Assembly (NCBI RefSeq): GCF_029948125.1
Contig: NZ_JASAMB010000036.1
Coordinates: forward strand, 1 to 44,103
Source: Catellatospora sp. KI3
GTDB lineage: Bacteria > Actinomycetota > Actinomycetes > Mycobacteriales > Micromonosporaceae
Direction of reading: 5' to 3'
DNA length: 44,103 nucleotides
The notes under the pieces: generated by a model
The model's database searches: none
Told to the model about the DNA's origin: nothing
Seen by the model: only the letters and a program-made list of their open reading frames with translations
Shown here: in pieces, positions 24,234 to 31,448 of the stretch
How the letters are laid out: the number at the start of each line of letters is the position of its first letter
Numbering within the stretch: the stretch's first letter is position 1
Made by a program: the position numbers and the translations under genes

Positions 24234-25634
24234 TCAGGGGCGGACGAAGGCGATCAGGGCCATGCCCAGGGTGCCCTGGAGCAGGGTCGCGGCGACCAGG
24301 GCCGTGAACGGCCACTGCCGTGGCGAACGTGCGCACAACCAGGCCGCGCTGAGCTGGAAGAACACGCCCAGGAAGATCCACAGCCGGATCGTCTCGCCCC
24401 GGTTCACCCCGACCAGGTCGAGGAAGGCGAGCACGGCCAGCCCGCAGACGGTGAGCACCGCCGCCGGCCGGGCCAGCCCCCGCCGGAACCCGTCATAGGC
24501 GGTGGCCCCGACGAGCACCGTCACGGCCAGTCCGGCGCAAAGCGCCAGGTCCCACAGGTTGCGCCAGACCCACACCCCGTACGGCCGGGCGGCGCGCACG
24601 TTGAAGTCGTTGGCGTCGGCGAGCACGTAGTCGAGGTTGACGAACAGGTCGTACCCGAACAGCGCCCGCATCCCCAGGTAGGCCGCGGCGAACGCGGCCA
24701 GGGTGACCGACACCAGCCGCAGCATGTCGTACCAGTCGCAGGTGCGCCGGTGCAGCGCCAGGGCCGCGGTGCCGATGAAGGCCAGGCCGAGGACCAGCGG
24801 CAGCGGTTCGAACAGGAAGGTGAGGTACACCGTCAGGCCCACGGCCACCGCCCACGGCCACTGCCTGCCGCGCAGGAAGCGCAGGTGCAGCCAGAGCGCC
24901 AGCAGGATCGGCACGGGGGAGACGGTGTTGAGGATGGGCAGGAACCACAGCCGCCCGGGCATGAGCAGGGTCAGGATCAGGGCGTACAGCGCGGTGCGGT
25001 GGTCGTCGAACACCTCGCGGGCCACCGCGTACACCAGCAGCGCGGTCAGGCTGGACACGGCCACGACCAGCACGCCCTGCGCGCCCGGGTCGGTGGTGAC
25101 CGCGCCGAGCAGGTGGTAGAGCAGCGTCTTGCCGGGCATGTTGGTGCGCGCGTGCGGCGGCAGGTCGGACACGATCTCCATGTACCGGGAGATGAAGTCG
25201 TGAGCCGAGTAGGTCAGCGACGGGGTGTGGAACGAGTTGGCCCGGTCGCTGGCCACCAGCACCGACAGGGACACCTCGTCGTAGGTGCGCAGGAGCAGCT
25301 GCAGCGGCACCGCCGCGACCAGCCACCCGCCGACGGCGACGCCGGGGCGCAGCCGCCGCGACACCAGCAGCAGCCCCACCACCGCGAGCAGTGCCGCCGC
25401 CGCGGGCCACAGGTGCCACCCCGAGAACGTCCCGACGTACGGGTACACCCAGCGCCCGGACCGCGACCCCGCCGGTAGCAGCCGCACCGTGAGCAGCACC
25501 GCCGCCACCACGGTCAGGGCGCAGCCGCCGTACAGCGCCGCGCGTAGCAGCCGCTGCTGCGGATCGGCCGGGACCACCGGCTCCGGCGCGGCAGGGATGG
25601 TGTGTGCGGGGGTGAGCACGGTGCGCTCGCTCAA
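24234..25634 (-). CDS. Polytopic membrane protein, GT-C glycosyltransferase-like
   Basis: About 466 residues from a TTG at 25634 that has GAGAGGA 6 nt upstream; GTG codons at 25658 and 25619 are alternatives, and the longer frame to 25931 is not coding. At least ten membrane helices are visible. The first large exterior loop carries RTYDEVSLSVLVASDRANSFHTPSLTYSAHDF, and the loop after it HARTNMPGKTLLYHLL. Short acidic and His-bearing loops of this kind resemble GT-C enzymes using polyprenyl-phosphate sugars, but I do not recognise a defined family. An unusual start codon may reduce expression. Confidence 0.65.
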   Translation of the reverse strand: MSERTVLTPAHTIPAAPEPVVPADPQQRLLRAALYGGCALTVVAAVLLTVRLLPAGSRSGRWVYPYVGTFSGWHLWPAAAALLAVVGLLLVSRRLRPGVAVGGWLVAAVPLQLLLRTYDEVSLSVLVASDRANSFHTPSLTYSAHDFISRYMEIVSDLPPHARTNMPGKTLLYHLLGAVTTDPGAQGVLVVAVSSLTALLVYAVAREVFDDHRTALYALILTLLMPGRLWFLPILNTVSPVPILLALWLHLRFLRGRQWPWAVAVGLTVYLTFLFEPLPLVLGLAFIGTAALALHRRTCDWYDMLRLVSVTLAAFAAAYLGMRALFGYDLFVNLDYVLADANDFNVRAARPYGVWVWRNLWDLALCAGLAVTVLVGATAYDGFRRGLARPAAVLTVCGLAVLAFLDLVGVNRGETIRLWIFLGVFFQLSAAWLCARSPRQWPFTALVAATLLQGTLGMALIAFVRP

Positions 25635-25742
25635 CGACAGTCCTCTCTCGACCAGCACGGATGCCCCGCCGACCGGTGCCCGGCGGGGATCACGTCTCGT
25701 CAAACGGCATGAACCAGCCTGAGATACGCGATCCGGTCGGGC

Positions 25743-25772
25743 TGTAATACAGGGCCCGCCGCCTGTAATACA
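25743..25772. promoter_or_regulatory. Tandem TGTAATACA operator-like sites
   Basis: The near-palindrome TGTA-A-TACA occurs at 25743-25751 and again at 25764-25772, 21 bp apart (two helical turns), each within CTGTAATACA. It sits between divergent genes starting at 25634 and 25819. TGTA/TACA half-sites are the kind bound by GntR-type regulators. The actual regulator is unknown. Confidence 0.5.
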
Positions 25773-25806
25773 CGGTCGGATCGGTCGGCGGTCGCCGATG
25801 CGCCGG

Positions 25807-25812
25807 TAGGGT
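25807..25812 (+). promoter_or_regulatory. -10 hexamer TAGGGT, leaderless start
   Basis: TAGGGT, then TGGCGC, then the ATG at 25819. This matches the spacing upstream of the YjbR gene at 15160. Confidence 0.5.
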
Positions 25813-25818
25813 TGGCGC

Positions 25819-26457
25819 ATGACCCCCATGCGTACGGCGTTCCTCTCCGCGGCCCGTTCGGCGGCCGCGCTGCTGGCCGACCCGGCGGTGGCCAAGGCGT
25901 GGTCCGGTCCGAGCGCGCTGACCGGGTTCACCGTCGGCGGCCTGGCCGAGCACCTGGGCAGCCAGGTGCTGTCGCTGCCGAAGCTGCTGGCCGACCCGCC
26001 CGGCGACGGCGCGGTGATCGGGGTGCTGGACCACTACGCCAAGGCCCGGTGGGTCGGCGCGGACCTCGACGCCACCGTCAACGTGGCGATCCGGCGCACG
26101 GGCGAGCAGGCGGCCGCCGAGGGCGCCGCCGCCCTGGTCGAGCGGGTCGACGAGCTGGTGCGGCGGCTGCCGGAGCTGCTCGCCGGCGCCCCGGCCGACT
26201 GCCACGTGTCCCCGCCCGCCGGGCCGTGGCGGCTGCGCCTGGACGACTACCTGCTGACCCGGCTGATGGAGATCACCGTCCACTCCGACGACCTCGCGTG
26301 CGGCCTGGACATTCCCACGCCTGAGCTGCCCGCCGAGGTGACCGAGCCGGTGCTCGCCCTGCTGTCGGCGCTGGCCGTGCGCCGCCACGGCACCACGGCG
26401 GTGCTGCGCGCGCTCAGCCGCTCCGAGCGGGCCCCGGCCACCATCAGCGCGTTCTAG
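25819..26457 (+). CDS. Maleylpyruvate isomerase N-terminal (DinB-like) family protein
   Basis: 212 residues from the ATG at 25819. The four-helix DinB-like fold is indicated by FTVGGLAEHLGSQV with His45 and LLTRLMEITVHSDDL with Glu151 and His155. Together these give the His-Glu-His metal site of the mycothiol-dependent maleylpyruvate isomerase family. Such proteins are abundant in actinobacteria and most have unknown substrates. Its stop codon shares CTAG with the stop of the convergent gene, so the two transcripts overlap. Confidence 0.85.
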   Translation: MTPMRTAFLSAARSAAALLADPAVAKAWSGPSALTGFTVGGLAEHLGSQVLSLPKLLADPPGDGAVIGVLDHYAKARWVGADLDATVNVAIRRTGEQAAAEGAAALVERVDELVRRLPELLAGAPADCHVSPPAGPWRLRLDDYLLTRLMEITVHSDDLACGLDIPTPELPAEVTEPVLALLSALAVRRHGTTAVLRALSRSERAPATISAF

Positions 26458-27134
26458 GCCTTGGGCAGGCGGCCGCAGGCGGCCTCGGCCAGGTAGCGCT
26501 GCCAGCCGACCGCCCGCGGGTCGGGGAATTCGGTGGCGTGCCAGCCGCCGGGCTCGATGACGACGTTCGGCGGGTACACCAGGACCGTCTGCTCGCCGAA
26601 GAACCGCCGCAGCCGTACCGGCACCCCCGGCTGCCCCGCCGAGACCAGGTCGCAGTCGGTCACGTCGTAGTCGAGTTCGACGGTCAGCTGCTCGTCGGGC
26701 CGCAGCTGGTACGTGTCGCCGGGCTTGAACTCGGCGCCGCCGGTGCTCCAGCGGTTGCCGGTGAGGTGCGTGTCGCCCAGCGCCACCCGCACCACCCGCA
26801 GGCCGGGCGCGTCGGCGCCGATCCCGGTCAGCTCGACCGGGTCGCTGCCGCCGTTGTGCAGGTAGAGCGTGTGCCGCATGCGGCGGCTGGGCGGCGCGAA
26901 CCGGCCGAACGGCTGCTCGAGCGTGCCGTCGGGGCGCACGTACTGCGCGTCGAAGCCGGGCGTGGCCTCCAGCCGGGGCACGATCGCGCCTGCGAACCAC
27001 AGCCCGGCGCCGACTCCGAGCGCGCCCAGCAGGGCGAACCCGGTGACGGCCAGGCGCAGGCGGGTCCGCCGGGGCAGCGCGCCGGCGGCGGGGTCGAGGC
27101 GGTTCCAGACGTCGTCGGGCAGCGTGGCGGTCAC
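26454..27134 (-). CDS. Membrane-anchored protein of unknown function
   Basis: 226 residues from the GTG at 27134, with AGGAAGG 6 nt upstream. A cytoplasmic start (DDVWNRLDPAAGALPRRTRLR) leads to one membrane helix (LAVTGFALLGALGVGAGLWFAG). An exterior domain of about 180 residues follows, rich in beta strands (RMRHTLYLHNGGSDPVELTGI, EQLTVELDYDVTDCDL). The exterior part resembles an immunoglobulin-like fold. I do not recognise the family. It is divergent from the membrane protein/GntR operon across the CAATGTA inverted repeat. Confidence 0.75.
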   Translation of the reverse strand: MTATLPDDVWNRLDPAAGALPRRTRLRLAVTGFALLGALGVGAGLWFAGAIVPRLEATPGFDAQYVRPDGTLEQPFGRFAPPSRRMRHTLYLHNGGSDPVELTGIGADAPGLRVVRVALGDTHLTGNRWSTGGAEFKPGDTYQLRPDEQLTVELDYDVTDCDLVSAGQPGVPVRLRRFFGEQTVLVYPPNVVIEPGGWHATEFPDPRAVGWQRYLAEAACGRLPKA

Positions 27135-27171
27135 GGAGTGCCTTCCTGCAGCGGTTTGCGGCGCGAGGCAT

Positions 27172-27197
27172 CAATGTATCAACTGTTTGCTACATTG
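27172..27197. promoter_or_regulatory. CAATGTA-N12-TACATTG inverted repeat (putative YtrA-type operator)
   Basis: Perfect 7-bp arms at 27172-27178 and 27191-27197; a CA/TG pair inside each arm extends the symmetry around ACTGTT. It lies 26 bp before the membrane protein gene at 27224, whose operon encodes a small GntR regulator. YtrA-subfamily regulators bind widely spaced inverted repeats of this general form, usually at their own promoter. Confidence 0.6.
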
Positions 27198-27223
27198 GTG
27201 GCCCCCCCGGTTGGAGGTCCGGC

Positions 27224-28036
27224 ATGGTCCAGCTCGTCTACGTCACCGCCGCGCTGGCCGTCGCGCTGCTGGTGTACGCCGCCGCCGACGGGCCGGTGTC
27301 CCGTGCGCGACTGGGCCGCTTCGCCAGGCGGCACGCGCTCTGGCTGACCGTCGACAACGGACCGCGCGTCATCGCCTACCTCGCCGCCACCCGCCGCTGG
27401 CGGGCCGCGGGCGTGACCTTCGGATTCGTGCTCTACACGCTGCCGTGGCTGGCCGAGGACCGGTTCGGCGTCAACTTCACCTACCTGCTCGCGGGCTGGT
27501 TCGCGGGGGCGCTGCTGGCCGAGGCGAGGCTGGCCCGGCCGGTGGCGGGGCCGCGGGCGGCGAGCCTGCTGCCGCGTACCCCCGCGCGCTACCTGCCGCC
27601 GCTGCTGCGCTGGGCGCTGCCCGCCGCGGCGCTGCTGTGCCTGGTCCTGGCCGGCAGCCACGCGCTCCGGCCGCAGCCGCCCAGCCTGACCGGGGCCGCC
27701 CCGTCCCCGGCGCGGTACGCGGTGTGGCTGGGCACGACCGCCGTCGTGCTGCTGCTGGTCCGGCTGGCGACCAGGGCGGTGCTGCACCGGCCGCAGCCGG
27801 TCGCCGCGCCGGACGTGGTCGCCGCCGACGACGCGGTCCGGTCCCGCTCGCTGCACGTGCTGGCCGCCGCCGGGACCGCGCTGGTGCTGTACTGCGTGGT
27901 GGCGGAGCTCGCGCTGCTGGCCGGGGACGAGGCCACCGCGGTCGTCCTGATCATGGCCGGTGCGGTGGGCGTGCCGCTGCTGGGGTGGCGGCTGGCCACC
28001 CGCCCGTGGACCGTCGCGGCGGGTGCCGCCGGGTGA
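27224..28036 (+). CDS. Integral membrane protein, unknown
   Basis: 270 residues from the ATG at 27224. About six to seven membrane helices are present (LVYVTAALAVALLVYAAADG, VTFGFVLYTLPWLAEDRFG, FTYLLAGWFAGALLAEARL and others), with no recognised catalytic or transporter motif. The stop overlaps the start of a YtrA-type GntR gene (GTGA). YtrA-type regulators commonly control membrane proteins and ABC transporters in the same operon, so this is probably the controlled product. No ATPase subunit is adjacent. Confidence 0.8.
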   Translation: MVQLVYVTAALAVALLVYAAADGPVSRARLGRFARRHALWLTVDNGPRVIAYLAATRRWRAAGVTFGFVLYTLPWLAEDRFGVNFTYLLAGWFAGALLAEARLARPVAGPRAASLLPRTPARYLPPLLRWALPAAALLCLVLAGSHALRPQPPSLTGAAPSPARYAVWLGTTAVVLLLVRLATRAVLHRPQPVAAPDVVAADDAVRSRSLHVLAAAGTALVLYCVVAELALLAGDEATAVVLIMAGAVGVPLLGWRLATRPWTVAAGAAG

Positions 28037-28398
28037 TCGTCGAGTACGACCCGAACTCGCCGGTCCCGCCGTACGAGCAGGTCCGGGCCCAGCTCGCCAC
28101 CATGATCGGCAGCGGGGTGCTGCCGCCGGGCACCCAGCTGCCGTCGATCCGCCAGCTCGCCGCCGACCTCGGCGTGGCCACCGGCACCATCGCCCGGGTG
28201 TACCGCGAGCTGGAGGCCGACGGCCTGGTCGTGAGCCGGGTGCGGCACGGCACCACGGTCGCGGCCCGGCCCAGCCTGAGCCGGGCCGAGGTCGCCGACC
28301 GCCTCGCCGAGGCGGCCCGCACCTACCTGGCCACCGCCCGCCTGCTCGGCGCCGACCTCGACACCGCCGTCACCGCCCTGCGCACCGCCGCCGACTGA
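28033..28398 (+). CDS. YtrA-subfamily GntR transcriptional regulator
   Basis: 121 residues from a GTG at 28033 overlapping the upstream stop. The N-terminus YDPNSPVPPYEQVRAQLATMIGSGVLPPGTQLPSIRQLAADLGVATGTIARVYRELEADGLVVSR is a complete GntR winged helix. Only about 45 residues follow, two short helices, which is the size of the YtrA subfamily and too short for a FadR or HutC effector domain. It probably autoregulates through the inverted repeat at 27172. Confidence 0.9.
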   Translation: MIVEYDPNSPVPPYEQVRAQLATMIGSGVLPPGTQLPSIRQLAADLGVATGTIARVYRELEADGLVVSRVRHGTTVAARPSLSRAEVADRLAEAARTYLATARLLGADLDTAVTALRTAAD

Positions 28399-28432
28399 CC
28401 CGCCCGGCCCGGTGCTCGTCCCGAAGCTCGTT

Positions 28433-28493
28433 CAACTTGCCGGGCAATCTGGCACTCGAGGGGTCCGGATACCCCCGATTGCCGGGCGACTTG
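28433..28493. terminator. Imperfect palindrome between convergent genes
   Basis: Left CAACTTGCCGGGCAATC (28433-28449) pairs with the complement of GATTGCCGGGCGACTTG (28477-28493) at 14 of 17 positions. The interior (CGAGGGGT...TACCCCCG) adds a second stem. The core TTGCCGGGCAA is itself nearly palindromic. It separates the ends at 28398 and 28506 and may be a terminator or a dispersed repeat. Confidence 0.6.
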
Positions 28494-28505
28494 GCGGGTC
28501 TCGGG

Positions 28506-29042
28506 TCAGGGGGCGGGGCGGGCGGCGGCGAGGCGGATGCCGCTGAACTCCATGGTCGAGGTGATGACGCCGTTCCACAGCGGCCACAGGTTGGGCAGGA
28601 CCCGGAGCTGGATGCCTGCCTGCTCGTGCAGTTCCAGCAGGTCGCCGACGGGTTCGGCGGGGCCGAGCGGGACGACCGGCTCGGTGGCGACGTGGGCGTG
28701 GGACACGGGTGCGTCGAACGGGCGGAACTGGTCGGCGGGCAGGCGGTAGGCGTACAGGCGGACCGAGCGCAGCGCGGGCAGCCAGCCGTACTCGATGGCG
28801 TGCAGACGGGTGCCGCCGCCGGGGCCGAGGACGGTGGCGGCGTCGGCGGCGGTCGTGTCGGGGCCGATCCAGGTCAGGGCGCGCGGGCAGCCGCGCGGGA
28901 ACCAGTAGTCGGGGCTGCGGTCGTGGTCGACCGCCCAGACGTAGGCCTCCGGCTGGCGGGCCGTGCGGGCCACGTGCGGTTCGAAGCGGGTGATGGACGG
29001 GTCTTCGGAGAAGTGCAGCACCTCGCCTGGTCCAGGTCGCAT
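28506..29042 (-). CDS. DUF6886-type protein
   Basis: 178 residues from the ATG at 29042. The start RPGPGEVLHFSEDPSITRFEPHVARTARQPEAYVWAVD and the segment DYWFPRGCPRALTW match my memory of the DUF6886 family, soluble proteins of unknown function in actinobacteria and bacilli. Conserved His, Glu and Cys residues in that block could form a catalytic site, but nothing is established. It is divergent from the DUF952 gene, with 59 bp between starts. Confidence 0.75.
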   Translation of the reverse strand: MRPGPGEVLHFSEDPSITRFEPHVARTARQPEAYVWAVDHDRSPDYWFPRGCPRALTWIGPDTTAADAATVLGPGGGTRLHAIEYGWLPALRSVRLYAYRLPADQFRPFDAPVSHAHVATEPVVPLGPAEPVGDLLELHEQAGIQLRVLPNLWPLWNGVITSTMEFSGIRLAAARPAP

Positions 29043-29089
29043 CCGGCCAGACTCGCACGCGGCCGGCTCGCCGCTCCACGGAATATCGA

Positions 29090-29095
29090 TAGGCT
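29090..29095 (+). promoter_or_regulatory. -10 hexamer TAGGCT, leaderless start
   Basis: TAGGCT, then GCACGG, then the ATG at 29102; the gap is 6 nt and there is no Shine-Dalgarno. Confidence 0.5.
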
Positions 29096-29101
29096 GCACG
29101 G

Positions 29102-29413
29102 ATGATCTACCAGATAGCACTGCCCGAGGACTGGGCGCAGGCGCAGTTCACCGGTACGTACACCGTCTCCACCCGCGGGGTGGGCCTGGAGCAGGAGGGC
29201 TTCCTGCACGCCAGCGACACCCTCGCGCAGATCGAGGGGGTACGGCAGCGCTACTACGCCGACCGCGACGACCTGCTGCTGCTCGTCATCGACGAGACCA
29301 GGCTCGACGTACCCGTGGTGCGGGAGAGCCCGGCCGGGTCGGCGGAGCTGTACCCGCACATCTACGGCCCGCTGAAGCTGACCGCGGTGGCCGAGGTGCG
29401 CCCGCTGACCTGA
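29102..29413 (+). CDS. DUF952 family protein
   Basis: 103 residues. IYQIALPEDWAQAQFTGTYTVSTRGVGLEQEGFLHAS, then LLLLVIDETRLDVPVVRE and the end ELYPHIYGPLKLTAVAEVRPL, are the conserved blocks of DUF952, a small cytoplasmic fold related to ADP-ribosyltransferase-like proteins with unknown activity. It lies 35 bp before the GH15 gene on the same strand, but that gene appears to have its own promoter. Confidence 0.85.
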   Translation: MIYQIALPEDWAQAQFTGTYTVSTRGVGLEQEGFLHASDTLAQIEGVRQRYYADRDDLLLLVIDETRLDVPVVRESPAGSAELYPHIYGPLKLTAVAEVRPLT

Positions 29414-29436
29414 GCGTATGCCCCACGACCAGGGAA

Positions 29437-29442
29437 TATGCT
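29437..29442 (+). promoter_or_regulatory. -10 hexamer TATGCT, leaderless start of the GH15 gene
   Basis: TATGCT, then GGCTCC, then the GTG at 29449. This supports the GTG as the true start rather than upstream in-frame codons. Confidence 0.5.
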
Positions 29443-29448
29443 GGCTCC

Positions 29449-31266
29449 GTGGGGCCGCACGAGGGTCGGGACGGGCGCTACCTGCCCATCTCCGAGCACG
29501 CCATGATCGGCGACATGCGCAGCGTGGCGCTGGTCGGCGTGGACGGGACCATCGACTGGTACTGCTGCCCGAGGTTCGACTCGCCCAGCGTCTTCGCCGC
29601 GATCCTCGACGCCGACCGGGGCGGGGCGTTCCGGCTGGCCGCCGCGGTGCCCGCGCGGACCAAGCAGTTCTACTTCCCCGACACCAACGTGCTGATCACC
29701 CGGTTCTACGCCGCCGACGGGGTCGGGGAGATCCAGGACTTCATGCCGATCCTGGGGGACTCGACCGAGGCCGACCGGCACCGCCTGATCCGGCGGGTCC
29801 TGTGCGTACGCGGCACGATGCCCTTCTCGGCCGTGGTGGCGCCCCGGTTCGACTACGGCCGCAGTCCGCACACGATCCGCCGCCAGGACGGCCTGCTCGT
29901 GTTCGAGTCCCCGCAGCTGACGCTCGCGCTGACGGCCAGCGTCCCGGTCACCGACGACGGCACCGACGCCCGCGCCGAGTTCACCCTGTCCGAGGGGGAG
30001 ACGGCGGTGTTCGCCCTGGACCGCGTCGACGGCGGGCTGGCGCCGCGCGACTGCCCCGCGCGGGAGGCGGCCGAGCAGTTCGAGCTGACGGTCTGCTACT
30101 GGCGCCGCTGGCTGAGCCAGTCGCGCTACCGGGGCCGCTGGCGCGAGATGGTGCACCGCAGCGCGCTGACGCTCAAACTGCTGACGTACGCCCCGACCGG
30201 CGCGATCGTGGCCGGGCCCACCACCAGCCTGCCCGAGCAGCTCGGCGGCGAGCGCAACTGGGACTACCGCTACGTCTGGATCCGCGACGCCGGGTTCTGC
30301 GTGTACGCGATGCTGCGGCTCGGCTTCACCACCGAGGCCACCGCGTTCATGGACTTCCTGTCCCGGCATGTCAGCCTGCGCGGCGGCGACCAGGCCCCAC
30401 TGCAGATCATGTACGGCATCGACGGCCGCACCGACCTGCCCGAACAGGAACTCCCGCACCTGGAGGGCTACCGCGGCTCGGCCCCGGTCCGGATCGGCAA
30501 CGCCGCCGTCGACCAGTTGCAGCTCGACATCTACGGCGCCCTCATCGACTCGATCTACCTGTACGACAAGTGGGTGCAGCCGATCTCCAGCGACCGCTGG
30601 GAGGAGGTGCACGACCTGGTCGACTGGGTCTGCGACCACTGGGACACCCCCGACGAGGGCATCTGGGAGACGCGCGGCGGCCGCAAGAACTTCCTGTTCT
30701 CGCGGCTGATGTGCTGGGTCGCCATCGAGCGGGCGATGCGCATGGCCAACCGGCGCGGCCTGCCGGCCGACCTGCGGCGCTGGCGCGAGGCCCGGGACGC
30801 GGTCTACCACTGGATCATGAAGAAGGGCTGGTCGCCGGAGCGCGGCGCGTTCACCCAGCACGAGGGGGAGGACGTGCTGGACGCCTCGGTGCTGATGATG
30901 CCGATGATGAAGTTCGTCGCGCCGACCGATCCGAAGTGGCTGTCCACGCTGGAGGCGCTGAGCGCCGACCTCGTCTCCGACTCGCTGGTCTACCGGTACG
31001 ACCCGAAGGTCAGCCCGGACGGGCTGCGCGGCGACGAGGGCACCTTCTCCATCTGCTCCTTCTGGTACGTCGAGGCCCTCACCCGGGCCGGGCGCCTGGA
31101 CGAGGCCCAGCTCGCCTTCGGCAAGATGCTCACCTACGCCAACCACGTCGGCCTGTACGCCGAGCAGATCGGCCAGACCGGCGAGCAGCTCGGCAACTTC
31201 CCCCAGGCATTCACCCACCTGGCCCTCATCAGCGCCGCCTTCAACCTCGACCGCGCCCTCGGCTGA
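29449..31266 (+). CDS. GH15 family glucoamylase/trehalase
   Basis: 605 residues from the GTG at 29449. The N-terminal beta domain begins RYLPISEHAMIGDMRSVALVGVDGTIDWYCCPRFDSPSVF, the standard opening of bacterial GH15 proteins. The (alpha/alpha)6 barrel has RNWDYRYVWIRDAGF, the probable general acid Glu407 in DEGIWETRGG, and the probable base Glu572 in YAEQIGQTGEQLGNFPQAF. There is no signal peptide, so it acts in the cytoplasm. Mycobacterial members of this subgroup are trehalases, so trehalose or a short glucan is the likely substrate. Confidence 0.92.
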   Translation: MGPHEGRDGRYLPISEHAMIGDMRSVALVGVDGTIDWYCCPRFDSPSVFAAILDADRGGAFRLAAAVPARTKQFYFPDTNVLITRFYAADGVGEIQDFMPILGDSTEADRHRLIRRVLCVRGTMPFSAVVAPRFDYGRSPHTIRRQDGLLVFESPQLTLALTASVPVTDDGTDARAEFTLSEGETAVFALDRVDGGLAPRDCPAREAAEQFELTVCYWRRWLSQSRYRGRWREMVHRSALTLKLLTYAPTGAIVAGPTTSLPEQLGGERNWDYRYVWIRDAGFCVYAMLRLGFTTEATAFMDFLSRHVSLRGGDQAPLQIMYGIDGRTDLPEQELPHLEGYRGSAPVRIGNAAVDQLQLDIYGALIDSIYLYDKWVQPISSDRWEEVHDLVDWVCDHWDTPDEGIWETRGGRKNFLFSRLMCWVAIERAMRMANRRGLPADLRRWREARDAVYHWIMKKGWSPERGAFTQHEGEDVLDASVLMMPMMKFVAPTDPKWLSTLEALSADLVSDSLVYRYDPKVSPDGLRGDEGTFSICSFWYVEALTRAGRLDEAQLAFGKMLTYANHVGLYAEQIGQTGEQLGNFPQAFTHLALISAAFNLDRALG

Positions 31267-31448
31267 CCCGACGGCGCGGGTGTCCCGGACGGTGAGCCAG
31301 CGCCGCGGTGGGCTCGGTTGGTTGCTAGGCTCGGGGTGGGCCGTGACTGGCGCGCTGGGATGGGATCGACCATCGGGAAGCGGCCCCGTCATCGTGACGC
31401 TGTGCCGTGCGCCTGGGCCCCCTTTCGCATCGCCAAGGAGGTCCGGCC
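31267..31448 (+). promoter_or_regulatory. glyA upstream region
   Basis: 182 bp. A TAGGCT at 31326-31331 could be a -10, giving a leader of about 110 nt. A small hairpin CGTCA/TGACG lies at 31387-31399. AAGGAGG precedes the ATG at 31449. I see no recognisable riboswitch fold. Confidence 0.4.

Noticed and set aside
31330-31448. Riboswitch in the glyA leader
   Set aside because: I could not see the conserved core of glycine, THF or SAM riboswitches; only a short hairpin is present.
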